NCBI GenBank assembly: GCA_050951405.1
Contig: JBMNIZ010000014.1
Coordinates: forward strand, 62,001-126,000
Length of the DNA: 64,000 nt
Source: JBMNIZ01 sp050951405
GTDB lineage: Bacteria > Bacillota > DULZ01
Direction: 5' to 3'
How positions within the stretch are numbered: position 1 is the first letter of the stretch; every line of letters begins with the position of its first letter. Made by a program: the position numbers and the translations under genes. The notes below the pieces were generated by a model. It saw only the letters and a program-made list of their open reading frames with translations, did no database searches and had not been told where the DNA came from. Below, one piece after another: positions 26,545 to 34,922 of the stretch.

Positions 26545-27732
26545 ATGAAGAAATTATTCACCTCAGAGTCTGTTACCGAAGGACATCCGGATAAGATTGC
26601 CGATCAAATTTCTGACGCAGTTTTGGATGCTATCTTGGCCCTGGATCCTCAGGCTCGTGTAGCCTGTGAAACTGCAATTACCACGGGGTTGGTTCTGGTG
26701 ACCGGGGAAATCACCACCGATTGTTATGTGGATATCCCCAAGATAGCAAGAGATACCATCAGGGAAATCGGTTATACCAGGGCTAAATACGGATTTGATG
26801 CGGATACATGTGCGGTCTTGACAGCCATTGATGAACAGTCACCTGATATTGCCCTGGGAGTAGACAAGTCTTTAGAGGCAAAAAGAGGAGAAATGAACGA
26901 GACGGAATTGGAAGCCATCGGTGCCGGTGACCAGGGTATCATGTTTGGCTTTGCCTGTACGGAAACTCCTGAGCTGATGCCTTTGCCTATTTCTCTGGCG
27001 CATCGTTTAACCCAGAGAATGGCTCAAGTACGGAAAATCCGTTTGATACCTTATCTCCGTCCGGACGGAAAATCCCAGGTCACTGTGGAATATGAGGGAT
27101 TTCGCCCTGTGCGGATAGATACGGTGGTGCTTTCCTCCCAGCATCGGCCTGATATCGATGGAGATACTATCTACTGGGATTTATTGGGAAAAGTGATCAA
27201 GCCCGTTTTGCCTGCGGAATTGGTGGATGAGCGGACCAAGTATTATGTTAACCCGACGGGACGTTTTGTGGTTGGCGGCCCCCAGGGAGATGCAGGCTTG
27301 ACAGGCCGGAAGATTATTGTGGATACATATGGAGGATATGCCCGGCACGGGGGAGGTGCTCTTTCAGGAAAAGATCCCACTAAGGTAGACCGTTCTGCTG
27401 CTTATGCTGCTCGCTATGTGGCCAAAAATATAGTAGCCGCCGGTCTGGCCAGCCGCTGTGAAGTGCAGATCGCCTATGCCATCGGCATGGCCAAACCGGT
27501 TTCCATCGCCGTGGAAACCTTCGGAACCGGTCAGGTCAGCGATGCCAGCCTGGCGGACTTAATTGAGAAGCACTTCGATCTTCGACCGGCGGCTATCATC
27601 AAGGCCCTGGATTTACGTCGTCCTATTTATAAGCAAGTGGCCGCCTACGGCCACTTCGGCCGGCCTGAATTGGATCTGCCCTGGGAAAGGACTGATAAGG
27701 CTGAACTGCTGCGGAAGGAAGCAGGTTTGTAG
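26545..27732 (+). CDS. metK: S-adenosylmethionine synthetase
   Basis: Makes AdoMet from methionine and ATP (395 aa). Signatures: F-T-S-E-S-V-T-E-G-H-P-D-K-I-A-D-Q-I-S-D at the N-terminus, G-A-G-D-Q-G-I-M-F-G near residue 115, and G-G-G-A-L-S-G-K-D-P-T-K-V-D-R-S near 265. The 19-nt gap from coaBC leaves no room for a SAM riboswitch, so it appears to be expressed from the upstream operon. A terminator follows. Confidence 0.98.
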   Translation: MKKLFTSESVTEGHPDKIADQISDAVLDAILALDPQARVACETAITTGLVLVTGEITTDCYVDIPKIARDTIREIGYTRAKYGFDADTCAVLTAIDEQSPDIALGVDKSLEAKRGEMNETELEAIGAGDQGIMFGFACTETPELMPLPISLAHRLTQRMAQVRKIRLIPYLRPDGKSQVTVEYEGFRPVRIDTVVLSSQHRPDIDGDTIYWDLLGKVIKPVLPAELVDERTKYYVNPTGRFVVGGPQGDAGLTGRKIIVDTYGGYARHGGGALSGKDPTKVDRSAAYAARYVAKNIVAAGLASRCEVQIAYAIGMAKPVSIAVETFGTGQVSDASLADLIEKHFDLRPAAIIKALDLRRPIYKQVAAYGHFGRPELDLPWERTDKAELLRKEAGL

Positions 27733-27743
27733 CGTTTCACCGG

Positions 27744-27778
27744 AGATCAACGCAGCCGGAAGGCTGTGTTGATCTTTT
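27744..27778 (+). terminator. Intrinsic terminator after metK
   Basis: A 14-bp hairpin, AGATCAACGCAGCC / GGCTGTGTTGATCT (one G-U pair) with a GGAA loop, is followed by TTTT. Confidence 0.85.
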
Positions 27779-27886
27779 AATAAATTCATTCCCGTCCAAC
27801 CCCGGAAAACCGCATGGTTGGTCAGTGTTATAAAAATAAAGGCAAATAAGAGAGATGATTCCATGCCCGACCCAAGGAGAGATGGT

Positions 27887-28351
27887 ATGTTTAAGGAAAT
27901 GAGAAGAAAAGACCGGACGATGGATTATGAACAGGCCGTAAAACTGTTGGAGAACGGACAGTTTGGAGTTTTATCCACCGTAGCTGAAAATGGATATGCC
28001 TATGGGGTTCCGCTGAACTACGTATACCATCAAGGAAACATCTATTTCCATTGTGCCGCGGAAGGAAGCAAATTGGACAATATTATGTATAACAACAAGG
28101 TTTCTTTTTGCGTGGTTGGCCATACGGAACCAATAGCTGAGCAGTTCAGTTACAGGTATGAGAGTGTCATTGTATTTGGACATGCAGGAGAAGTTTATGA
28201 TCGGGAAAAAGAGGATGCCTTGATTGCATTGATTCAGAAATACTCCGGGGAGTTTATGGAGAAAGGGATGGAATACATCCGGAAAGAAGGTATGAAGGCA
28301 AAAGTCTTGAAAATCAATATTGAGCATTTGACGGGAAAGGCCAGGAAATAA
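27887..28351 (+). CDS. Pyridoxamine 5'-phosphate oxidase-family flavoprotein, NimA-like
   Basis: A split-barrel flavin-binding protein of about 154 aa. Features: F-G-V-L-S-T-V-A-E-N-G-Y-A-Y-G-V-P-L-N-Y-V (first FMN-binding strand), then I-Y-F-H-C-A-A-E-G-S-K-L-D-N-I and V-S-F-C-V-V-G. This pattern fits the Pyridox_ox_2/Nim group, often annotated as 5-nitroimidazole reductase-like; the real substrate is unknown. ATG 27887 has AAGGAGAG 5 nt upstream; in-frame upstream codons are less likely. It is monocistronic. Confidence 0.85.
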   Translation: MFKEMRRKDRTMDYEQAVKLLENGQFGVLSTVAENGYAYGVPLNYVYHQGNIYFHCAAEGSKLDNIMYNNKVSFCVVGHTEPIAEQFSYRYESVIVFGHAGEVYDREKEDALIALIQKYSGEFMEKGMEYIRKEGMKAKVLKINIEHLTGKARK

Positions 28352-28404
28352 GGGCTGGGAGTTCTCGGCTTGGAAAGCTCCACAGTTTCCCTTGCTTTCA
28401 ACCC

Positions 28405-28434
28405 TTGACAAATATAGGCCGGGTGGGCTAAGAT
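28405..28434 (+). promoter_or_regulatory. Promoter for tRNA-Thr
   Basis: Consensus TTGACA (28405-28410), an 18-nt spacer, TAAGAT (28429-28434), 53 nt before the mature tRNA 5' end. Confidence 0.65.
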
Positions 28435-28487
28435 TAGTCTTGCTCCCGTATATTGTTGCTTGTTTTCGGCCCCAGATCAAATTACTT

Positions 28488-28562
28488 GCTGATGTGGCTC
28501 AGGGGTAGAGCAGCGCACTCGTAATGCGCAGGTCGTCGGTTCGAATCCGACCATCAGCTCCA
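28488..28562 (+). tRNA. tRNA-Thr (anticodon CGT)
   Basis: A 75-nt cloverleaf. Acceptor arms are GCTGATG and CATCAGC. The anticodon stem GCGCA/TGCGC encloses the loop CTCGTAA, giving anticodon CGT (codon ACG, threonine). The T-arm contains GGTTCGAATCC. The 3' CCA is encoded after discriminator T. No intron or neighbouring tRNA is seen. Confidence 0.96.
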
Positions 28563-28577
28563 AACTAAAACTCCTAG

Positions 28578-28603
28578 AACCGGATTCAGATCCGGTTTTT
28601 TTG
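28578..28603 (+). terminator. Intrinsic terminator after tRNA-Thr
   Basis: AACCGGAT / ATCCGGTT arms with a TCAG loop and a run of seven T, 15 nt after the tRNA. Confidence 0.88.
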
Positions 28604-28684
28604 TTTGTTCGCAGGTTACTTCTGGGAACAACTGGGCCTTTTTCTGCGTCTAATTTACTGACTATGGAAAAGGAGGTTGTTTTT

Positions 28685-29350
28685 GTGGTGAAAAACAAAT
28701 TGCTCAGCATGGTTTTAGCCGGGGCAATTTTGGCAGGAGGGGCAGCTCTGGCTTTTGACGGTGCTACTGCCGGTGCTGAAGTGCCGCCCAAGGAAATCGA
28801 GTCCATCCCAACTCCCGTGGAAAAGAATGTTTCCCTGGAAACCAAGTTTACAGATATAGACCATCACTGGGCCTACAATGACATTGTTTCCTTGGAAGCA
28901 ATAGGGATGTGGGAGGATCTCACCGATGAATTTGGGCCCAAGAAAACAGTAACCGGGGCGGAATTGATCTCTGCTCTGGATAAAATCTTTGGTTTCCGGG
29001 GGGAGCCGGATCTGGGTCTCCATCTTGAACTGGAGATCAGCAGAATAGAAGTGGCCAAGGCCATTGAAAAATCCTTTCAAATCAAGAAATTATCGGTAAT
29101 TACCACCCTGATTTTTCCCATCTATGAGGATACTAAAGAATTGACCCCGGAAGAAAGCAGCGCCTTATCCTTTGTGTTCAATACAGGCATTATGAGAGGT
29201 AGAACTGAGGATAAGTTTTACCCCTATGATCCCATTACCAGAGCAGAAATGGCTGTAGTTCTGAACAGAACTTTGGCTACCATGGAATATGCAGAACCCA
29301 TGGAGGAAAATGCAGATGGCGAAACCGGCCAAGATGAGTGGCATGATTAG
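28685..29350 (+). CDS. Secreted SLH-domain protein
   Basis: About 221 aa. The N-terminus (V-V-K-N-K-L-L-S-M-V-L-A-G-A-I-L-A-G-G-A-A-L-A-F) is a clear Sec signal peptide. S-layer-homology repeats follow: F-T-D-I-D-H-H-W-A-Y-N-D-I-V-S-L near residue 60, and a second with I-T-R-A-E-M-A-V-V-L-N-R near residue 190. A degenerate repeat may lie between them. SLH domains anchor proteins to pyruvylated wall polymers. No other functional domain is seen, and the C-terminus is acidic. GTG 28685 lies 8 nt after AGGAGG. Role unknown beyond surface anchoring. Confidence 0.85.
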   Translation: MVKNKLLSMVLAGAILAGGAALAFDGATAGAEVPPKEIESIPTPVEKNVSLETKFTDIDHHWAYNDIVSLEAIGMWEDLTDEFGPKKTVTGAELISALDKIFGFRGEPDLGLHLELEISRIEVAKAIEKSFQIKKLSVITTLIFPIYEDTKELTPEESSALSFVFNTGIMRGRTEDKFYPYDPITRAEMAVVLNRTLATMEYAEPMEENADGETGQDEWHD

Positions 29351-29621
29351 TCTCGATGCCAGTAAAAGAAAGTAATTTGGAAGCTTTTTGCTATTTTTAT
29401 GTTAACCAAACATTTGTCCAGGCCCTTTTTAAGGGGGCTGTGCTGCAATAGGCGCGGTGGATATGATCCTTACAGTCTTTTTCATCTACCGGCGATTATG
29501 ATCACGCAGGACGGTTATGGGCCTGGTCTTTTTCTTTTTTTGTGATCTTTTATCTTGAAGCAAAAGCAGGAATTAACCACTGTTGGTCAAATGGAAATGC
29601 TGGTGAAAGGAGGAGCAGCAG

Positions 29622-30026
29622 GTGGGAAATTTATCGAGAAAGCTTAGGTTAAAAATCTTTGAGGAGGTCTTGGGAGTATGCAGGTTAAACAAGAATGCAC
29701 CGGTTCCTGATTGGGCGCAAGGCGGGTTTGTTTCGTACACCAGGAGTGAGAATGAATTATCGATTGTCTGTGCGCAGAAGTATATTCCAGCCCAAGTGCA
29801 GTGTGAAAGGGATTGGCGGTATTTCCGTGTGGAGGGCAGCCTGGGTTTTTCCTTGGTCGGCATTTTGTCAGGATTGGCCGGGGTTCTGGCTGGTCATGAA
29901 ATCCCTTTGTTAGCCATTTCCACCTATGATACCGACTATATTTTGGTGAAGGAACATGATTTGGAAAAAGCGGTGGAAATATTAGCCCGGGAAGGTCATG
30001 AAGTTATCAGGGAACAAAGCCGTTAA
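29622..30026 (+). CDS. ACT domain-containing protein (CASTOR/ACT_7 type)
   Basis: A 134-aa protein with the ACT-like pattern S-L-V-G-I-L-S-G-L-A-G-V-L-A-G-H-E-I-P-L-L-A-I-S-T-Y-D-T-D-Y-I-L-V in the C-terminal half. The N-terminal half resembles the first ACT fold of aspartate-kinase-like or CASTOR regulators. It probably binds an amino acid; partner unknown. GTG 29622 follows AAAGGAGGAG. The gene stands alone. The 271-nt gap before it (29351-29621) shows only an imperfect hairpin at about 29419-29440 and nothing I can name. Confidence 0.8.
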   Translation: MGNLSRKLRLKIFEEVLGVCRLNKNAPVPDWAQGGFVSYTRSENELSIVCAQKYIPAQVQCERDWRYFRVEGSLGFSLVGILSGLAGVLAGHEIPLLAISTYDTDYILVKEHDLEKAVEILAREGHEVIREQSR

Positions 30027-30054
30027 ATTAATAGGTACCAGCTAGCTTGAAAAG

Positions 30055-31167
30055 CTATGTCTCTTTTTTTTTCTGTGTTTGGAAATGAGCGGCGCAATAA
30101 TAGCCGGCGGCACCTGCGGTTAGGAAAAATTCCCGGTCTTGTTCAAGGCCTCTACCCATGGTGGAAAGAGGGACCTGGAAAGACAGGATGTTTTCGTAGA
30201 TCTTCTCCAGCTCCTGCACGATGACAATTTTGTGTTTTAATTCCAGTCGGTGCTTGCTGATCTGCTCTCTGATGTAGGCGTGTTTTTCCCGGGACAATTT
30301 TGGCAGGACCACTTCAGCCGGGGTTTTGGCTATCTCCTCCAGGATGGTGATACTGTGGTGACTGAGCCCATAGTGACGGTTGCGCTGATCGGCAAAACTG
30401 ATTCTCGGAATGAAAATCGGTCTACCTTTGAGGGTGTTCACTGCGTCGATGATATATCCTTGCTCTATCCCGGAAAAACCGTATTTGGTGCCGGTACCCG
30501 TAATTCCCGGCCCCATGGTGACCATGGCAAGATCCGCATTTAAGACTAAACGAGCCCCGATCAAGGCAGTGTAGATGTTCACCGCTTCATAATCGCCGCC
30601 GAAAGCTTGCCCGAAGGTAATGACTCCATCAAGCAACTTTTTCTTCTTGAGAAAAGCTATATTCTCACTGAAATTGGCCGGCAAAGCGCCCCCGTCAGTC
30701 ATAATATAGGCCACCCGCAGGCAAGGATTGACTGATTTGAGATTGAAGATGGCGGGAAGCAGCATGCTGTGGAGCTCTCCTATCAGGACAGGCATACCTT
30801 CCAGGCTCTCAAATTCGTGAAATAACCGATGATAAGGGCTGTTTTCTTCTTCCATGCTGAGCACGCTGAATTGAAGAGGTGTATACCTTAACTTCATGAT
30901 ATGTCCCTGAGAGCGGTTTGCCTTTTTGTCGGAAGTGAGCGGAGGACGATCCAGGTTGGTCACTACAAAATGATAACTGCCGCTGCCCAGACCCAGGTCA
31001 ACGGCGGTGGTGTTCAAAAGGACCCGGTCACCTTCCCGCAGGTCTCCCGTCAGAAAGTCATAGTTAATGGCCCTTACTGCTCCGGCTGCCGTGATGACTT
31101 TTACTTCGCTGGAACCGGTGAAACGCCTGGTGATTTGCTGAACTAGACCCTGGCAATAGTTGATCAA
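30055..31167 (-). CDS. DUF3866 family protein
   Basis: About 370 aa, cytosolic. It matches the DUF3866 pattern of Firmicutes and Actinobacteria: an N-terminal beta-rich segment with V-L-L-N-T-T-A-V-D-L-G-L-G-S-G, the motif M-K-L-R-Y-T-P-L-Q, then a long alpha/beta domain with M-T-D-G-G-A-L-P and T-M-G-P-G-I-T-G-T-G-T. No catalytic assignment is known. TTG at 31167 is preferred: GGAGG lies 8 nt upstream, whereas GTG 31176 overlaps it. It is the last gene of the minus-strand run steA-steB-GT2-MraY-like-DUF3866. Confidence 0.85.
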   Translation of the reverse strand: MINYCQGLVQQITRRFTGSSEVKVITAAGAVRAINYDFLTGDLREGDRVLLNTTAVDLGLGSGSYHFVVTNLDRPPLTSDKKANRSQGHIMKLRYTPLQFSVLSMEEENSPYHRLFHEFESLEGMPVLIGELHSMLLPAIFNLKSVNPCLRVAYIMTDGGALPANFSENIAFLKKKKLLDGVITFGQAFGGDYEAVNIYTALIGARLVLNADLAMVTMGPGITGTGTKYGFSGIEQGYIIDAVNTLKGRPIFIPRISFADQRNRHYGLSHHSITILEEIAKTPAEVVLPKLSREKHAYIREQISKHRLELKHKIVIVQELEKIYENILSFQVPLSTMGRGLEQDREFFLTAGAAGYYCAAHFQTQKKKET

Positions 31168-31186
31168 TGTTACCACCTCCGGGAGA

Positions 31187-32047
31187 CTAAACTCTCTTTC
31201 TCCCCAAGTTATCGACGAAATTTAAGATGCGGTTATTTTTAATCAGCTCGGTTAAAGAATACTGTTCCGCAATGGCATGGATAATGATGAGGAGAAGTAA
31301 GATGACCAACTTTTGCTGGTAGCCGGTCTGCAGAACTGCTAAAATACCTGCGGAAATGCCCAGTAGGTTTGCTCCTCCGTCTCCCATCATACAACGGGCT
31401 TTTAAATCGTAGGGGAAATAGCCCAGGATGGATCCCAGGAGAGGCACCAGCAGGATCAGGGAATAGTGGCTGTTTTGTAAAAAAGCACCCGTGGCAAAAG
31501 CGAGAAAAAGGAAGAGGTAAAATTTAATGGCTCTTCCCGGCCTCAAATCCAGCAGATTGAGCAAATTGGTAAAGAGGGCGATAAGAAAGCTATTGATAAC
31601 AATTTCCCAAAAACCGTTGGATAGAAAGATGCTGATCAGAAAGGAGACCAGAAGGCCCCCTGAGGCTTTAATGATGCCGGTGGTCAGCTTTCCTGCCAGC
31701 AGAGATCGAAAATGGCCTTTAAGTCCCAAAGTATCTCTTGTTCCCAATATGTCATCCAAGAATCCCAGAAGGCTTGCTGCAAAACATGCCGTCAGGAAGA
31801 CCAGGACTGTCACCGGCTCGACCCACTGCCCAAAAAGCTTGCCGGTGAGGAGGTAGAGGATGTACCATGGCAAAGAACAAAGGGAAAAGATAATGCCCAG
31901 CCCCTGAGCTATTCTTTCCCCTTGATAGTTTCTGGCCAGCTGGTTAGCCTGGTAAAAAAGCCGGGCAAAATGGGGAGTAAGGAGATAACCGGTCAAAAGC
32001 GACAAGCAAAGTAGGACCAGAGGATAAAGGTATTCAAGCAATGCCAT
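31187..32047 (-). CDS. MraY/WecA-like polyprenyl-phosphate glycosyl-1-phosphate transferase
   Basis: A membrane protein (286 aa, about 8-10 helices) of the UDP-sugar:undecaprenyl-phosphate transferase superfamily. The Mg2+-binding pair is in L-L-G-F-L-D-D-I-L-G-T-R (about residue 97). A second motif is N-L-L-N-L-L-D-L-R-P-G-R-A (about 165), and the loop M-G-D-G-G-A-N-L-L-G (about 225) completes the active site. It is shorter than MraY and lacks its peptide-handling features, so it more likely starts a secondary envelope glycan. It overlaps the GT2 gene by 14 nt in the steA-steB operon. Confidence 0.88.
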   Translation of the reverse strand: MALLEYLYPLVLLCLSLLTGYLLTPHFARLFYQANQLARNYQGERIAQGLGIIFSLCSLPWYILYLLTGKLFGQWVEPVTVLVFLTACFAASLLGFLDDILGTRDTLGLKGHFRSLLAGKLTTGIIKASGGLLVSFLISIFLSNGFWEIVINSFLIALFTNLLNLLDLRPGRAIKFYLFLFLAFATGAFLQNSHYSLILLVPLLGSILGYFPYDLKARCMMGDGGANLLGISAGILAVLQTGYQQKLVILLLLIIIHAIAEQYSLTELIKNNRILNFVDNLGRKRV

Positions 32048-32735
32048 CTCTCCCTATCTTGCTGATCAAAACTCTGAGGATATGGCAGAACTGTTTGCCC
32101 CGGTGGAGAAAACCTTTCAGGTTTCTGCCGGTTGCTTCATGCTCCATCTCAACCGGGACTTCAACCACACGATATCCTTTCCTTAAAAGGTCAATCAGCA
32201 TCCCCACCTCCACGCCAAAGCCGCCGGGAATGGGCCTCAAATCTTCCAGCACCTGCCGTCTAAAGGCTCTTTGCCCGGATAGGGCGCTTTTCATTTCGCA
32301 TCCTGTCAAGAGCTTCACTCCATAATAAGTAAGTTTTTTGACCAGGCCGAAGCCTCCCGGTGTCGGGGAAGCTTTGAAGCTGCCGATGACCACATCTGCT
32401 TCACCGGCCAGAATAGGTGCGATCAGCTTGGAAGCTTCCGCAGAGCTTCTTTTTAAATCAGCATCAAGAAAAACAATGATGTCTCCTTCAGCTTTTTTTA
32501 AGCCACACTCCAGGGCTCCCCCTTTGCCTATATTTTGGGCCAGCTTGATGGTCTTAACGCCGGTTTTGCTGGCCCTGGCATAAGTATTATCTGTGGAGCC
32601 ATCATCGATGACAATTATATCTATTTTTGCTTTTTCATTTCCGCCCGTATTCCCTGTGAGTTCTCTAACTCCTTCAATAGTCTCTTCGATATTCTGCTCT
32701 TCATTATAGGCTGGAATTAATACCGATATTTTCAT
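32034..32735 (-). CDS. Family 2 glycosyltransferase (polyprenyl-phosphate sugar synthase-like)
   Basis: About 233 aa, no transmembrane helices. GT-A fold motifs: K-I-S-V-L-I-P-A-Y-N-E-E (start), I-V-I-D-D-G-S-T-D-N-T, and F-L-D-A-D-L (DXD-type). The G-K-G-G-A-L-E-C-G segment resembles dolichyl-phosphate mannose/glucose synthases, so the acceptor may be undecaprenyl phosphate. ATG 32735 has GAGGAGA upstream. It overlaps steB by 32 nt and the MraY-like gene by 14 nt, so these products are probably made together. Confidence 0.88.
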   Translation of the reverse strand: MKISVLIPAYNEEQNIEETIEGVRELTGNTGGNEKAKIDIIVIDDGSTDNTYARASKTGVKTIKLAQNIGKGGALECGLKKAEGDIIVFLDADLKRSSAEASKLIAPILAGEADVVIGSFKASPTPGGFGLVKKLTYYGVKLLTGCEMKSALSGQRAFRRQVLEDLRPIPGGFGVEVGMLIDLLRKGYRVVEVPVEMEHEATGRNLKGFLHRGKQFCHILRVLISKIGRDGIA

Positions 32736-33609
32736 CTGATTTCTCCTCGGGTAATAAAGGCATGAGGGCGTCGGCCCCTTCTTTAATTCCATAGTTTCCC
32801 TCTTGACCGGTCATGATTAAAGCCAGGGATATCTGCCCTATGATAGTATCCACGTTATCAACTGTGGAAATTCCCTGCTTTTGATAGTATTCCATATAGG
32901 AGTGCTCAATTTGGCTGGCTTCCACTCCGATCAGCGGTATGGATTTTTCCCGCAGCTTTTTGATCAGGGGTATATCCACTTTAAAAACCTTCTCATCCTT
33001 GTTTTTACTTCCTCCGGCCAGGATGACAAAATCAGGAGGACCAGTAAATCCGCCCCTCATTTTGATTAAGCCCAGTTCGTTTAAGCGGTAGATATCTCCG
33101 GCAGATTCGCCGGCTAAGGCTTCCGTAATTTCTTCCACAAGAAAAAATGAGGGATCTGCGTAGTCGGTGTTACCCAGTTCCTGCGCAAGGAGATTTTGCT
33201 CTTCTTGGGGCATGTCCATGATTTTGTCAGTAATAAAAAGAGAACTGTTCACGTTCACACCTGCTTTTTTCAGGAACTTCACTAATGTGGGGTATCTATA
33301 ATCACTGGAAGTTTCAACTACAGCGATGTTCAGACCGTAGATATTCTCTTTGATCTGCTGGTGGAAAAGATTCTCTAAATAAAGCTGGATTTTGTCCTGA
33401 AAGTTTTGCAAGTCCTTGATCTCCTCTTCTAGAATCTGGTTGGTTTCGCTCAATTCCTCAAACTTTTCCTCCAAAGCTTGGATCAGGCTTTCTTGTTGTT
33501 GTAAAATAAGATCTTGCGAATCCAGCTGAAAACCGATGAGGATCCCCAGACCCAGAGCAACAAATACGGAAATAATGGTGATGACCAGATGCTTAGTGTT
33601 GATCGGCAT
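32704..33609 (-). CDS. steB: SteB/MctB-like copper transporter family membrane-anchored protein
   Basis: About 301 aa. One N-terminal transmembrane helix (residues about 8-28, V-I-T-I-I-S-V-F-V-A-L-G-L-G-I-L-I-G-F) is followed by a coiled coil (about 30-80) and an extracytoplasmic alpha/beta domain. This is the architecture of the MctB/SteB (DUF3186) family. In Mycobacterium a homologue was named a copper transporter. In Corynebacterium SteB acts with SteA in cell separation. Its location directly after steA supports the SteB reading. It overlaps the GT2 start. Confidence 0.85.
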   Translation of the reverse strand: MPINTKHLVITIISVFVALGLGILIGFQLDSQDLILQQQESLIQALEEKFEELSETNQILEEEIKDLQNFQDKIQLYLENLFHQQIKENIYGLNIAVVETSSDYRYPTLVKFLKKAGVNVNSSLFITDKIMDMPQEEQNLLAQELGNTDYADPSFFLVEEITEALAGESAGDIYRLNELGLIKMRGGFTGPPDFVILAGGSKNKDEKVFKVDIPLIKKLREKSIPLIGVEASQIEHSYMEYYQKQGISTVDNVDTIIGQISLALIMTGQEGNYGIKEGADALMPLLPEEKSDENIGINSSL

Positions 33610-33633
33610 TTTTTCCTAACTCCTTTTGTACGA

Positions 33634-34752
33634 TTAGCCAAAGATCAATCTCATTCTCAGTTCCAGGAGTTTCAAAATATACTGGACCGGGGTAGAGGCA
33701 AGGGTAATCGCGATTAAAGGAACAAGGGCGGCCGCTAACAGCCCTAAAATATAGAAAGGATTGAGTTTCTGGCTGTAAAGCTTGCTGGCACCTTTGGCAT
33801 CCACCAAGATAGACCCCATTTTCATTCTGACCAAAAAGGTGCTGGCCATACCCTCTCGTCCTTTTTCCAGAAAATCGATCATGTTGGAATGGCTCCCCAC
33901 GGCAACAATCAATTCCGCTCCTTTTTCATAAGAGAGAAGCATGGCGATATCTTCGCTGGTGCCGGGCGAACGAAAGACCTGGGCTTCCAGACCTAATTTT
34001 TTTATCCTCTCCAGGCCGGGAGCCTTGCCGTTGGGGTAGGCATGGACCACGATTTCTTTAGCCATTTTGAGAACTTCATCGGAAACGCTGTCCATGTCCC
34101 CGATGACCAGATCCGGCTGATAGCCGAATTCCCACAGGATATCAGCTCCTCCATCCACCCCCACCAAAACCGGTTTAATGTCATCAATGTAGCTTTTAAT
34201 AGCCGCCAAGTCTTCCCGGCAATTATTGCCCCGGATGACAATCAGCACATGCTTTCCTTGAAATTTTACCTTGGTGGGAGGGTATTCAATGTCTCCCAGG
34301 ATAAAATATTTCTCCCGGCGCACGTAGTCCACTGTATTGTCTATAAATTTGTCCAGCGCCCTTTCTAGATTTTGCCGGGCTTTTTCCATTTCTCTTCTTA
34401 ATATGTCCCGGGTAATTACCCTGCCCTTGGCTATCAGCACATCTCCTTGGAATATTTCGCCCTTTTCAGTGATGGTGATGAGGGAATTCTCTTTCAGCTT
34501 CATAATTTCTTCTCCCACATCGTCGATCAAGGCAAGATTGGCTTCTAAAAGCAGATCCGGGCCCAGGTTGGGGTATTTACCGCTCACTGATTTTTGGGAA
34601 TTGATCACGGCCTTTACTTTACAGGAAACCAGGTCTGCAGCCGCTACCCTATCCAGATCCCGGTGGCAGATGACGGCGATGTCACCAGGTTGCAAACGCC
34701 GTACTAGATTTTTTGTTTTATAGTCTATTTTTGCTTTGCCTGTAATCTGCAT
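33634..34752 (-). CDS. steA: SteA-like cytokinetic protein (thiamin-pyrophosphokinase-like fold)
   Basis: About 372 aa. The N-terminal domain contains D-L-D-R-V-A-A-A-D-L-V. The middle resembles thiamin pyrophosphokinase: G-V-D-G-G-A-D-I-L near residue 195 and V-I-G-D-M-D-S-V-S-D near 218. It ends in two hydrophobic segments (about 325-345 and 350-365) that should anchor it in the membrane. Corynebacterial SteA interacts with SteB at the septum and affects cell separation. ATG 34752 follows AGGTGAG. It is the first gene of the minus-strand operon and divergent from the large membrane protein at 34.9 kb. Confidence 0.88.
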   Translation of the reverse strand: MQITGKAKIDYKTKNLVRRLQPGDIAVICHRDLDRVAAADLVSCKVKAVINSQKSVSGKYPNLGPDLLLEANLALIDDVGEEIMKLKENSLITITEKGEIFQGDVLIAKGRVITRDILRREMEKARQNLERALDKFIDNTVDYVRREKYFILGDIEYPPTKVKFQGKHVLIVIRGNNCREDLAAIKSYIDDIKPVLVGVDGGADILWEFGYQPDLVIGDMDSVSDEVLKMAKEIVVHAYPNGKAPGLERIKKLGLEAQVFRSPGTSEDIAMLLSYEKGAELIVAVGSHSNMIDFLEKGREGMASTFLVRMKMGSILVDAKGASKLYSQKLNPFYILGLLAAALVPLIAITLASTPVQYILKLLELRMRLIFG

Positions 34753-34838
34753 TTTCTCACCTGTTGCAAAGATGCTCCCATATACATTCTACTATAATGT
34801 CTGACGAAGTTCATCCTCTCTGGGTTTCACCAGTTTGG

Positions 34839-34867
34839 TTGTGTAAAGTAAATCGCCTTGTTATAAT
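34839..34867 (+). promoter_or_regulatory. Promoter for the AlkP-superfamily membrane protein
   Basis: Perfect TATAAT (34862-34867) with an extended -10 TG (34859-34860). A weak -35 TTGTGT (34839-34844) lies 17 nt upstream. Transcription would start near 34874, favouring the ATG at 34923. Confidence 0.65.
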
Positions 34868-34922
34868 AGCCCTAAGGAAAGCGAAAAATATGGTAAAGAA
34901 TATGAGAAATAAGGGATCGAAG

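Noticed and set aside
29351..29621. Possible riboswitch in the 271-nt gap before the ACT-domain gene
   Set aside because: Only an imperfect hairpin (about 29419-29440) and T-rich tracts are visible; no conserved riboswitch core was recognised.
30040..30071. Hairpin TAGCTT-GAA-AAGCTA before a T-run as a bidirectional terminator between the ACT and DUF3866 genes
   Set aside because: The stem is short and AT-rich and the T-run is offset by several bases, so I do not list it as a supported terminator.
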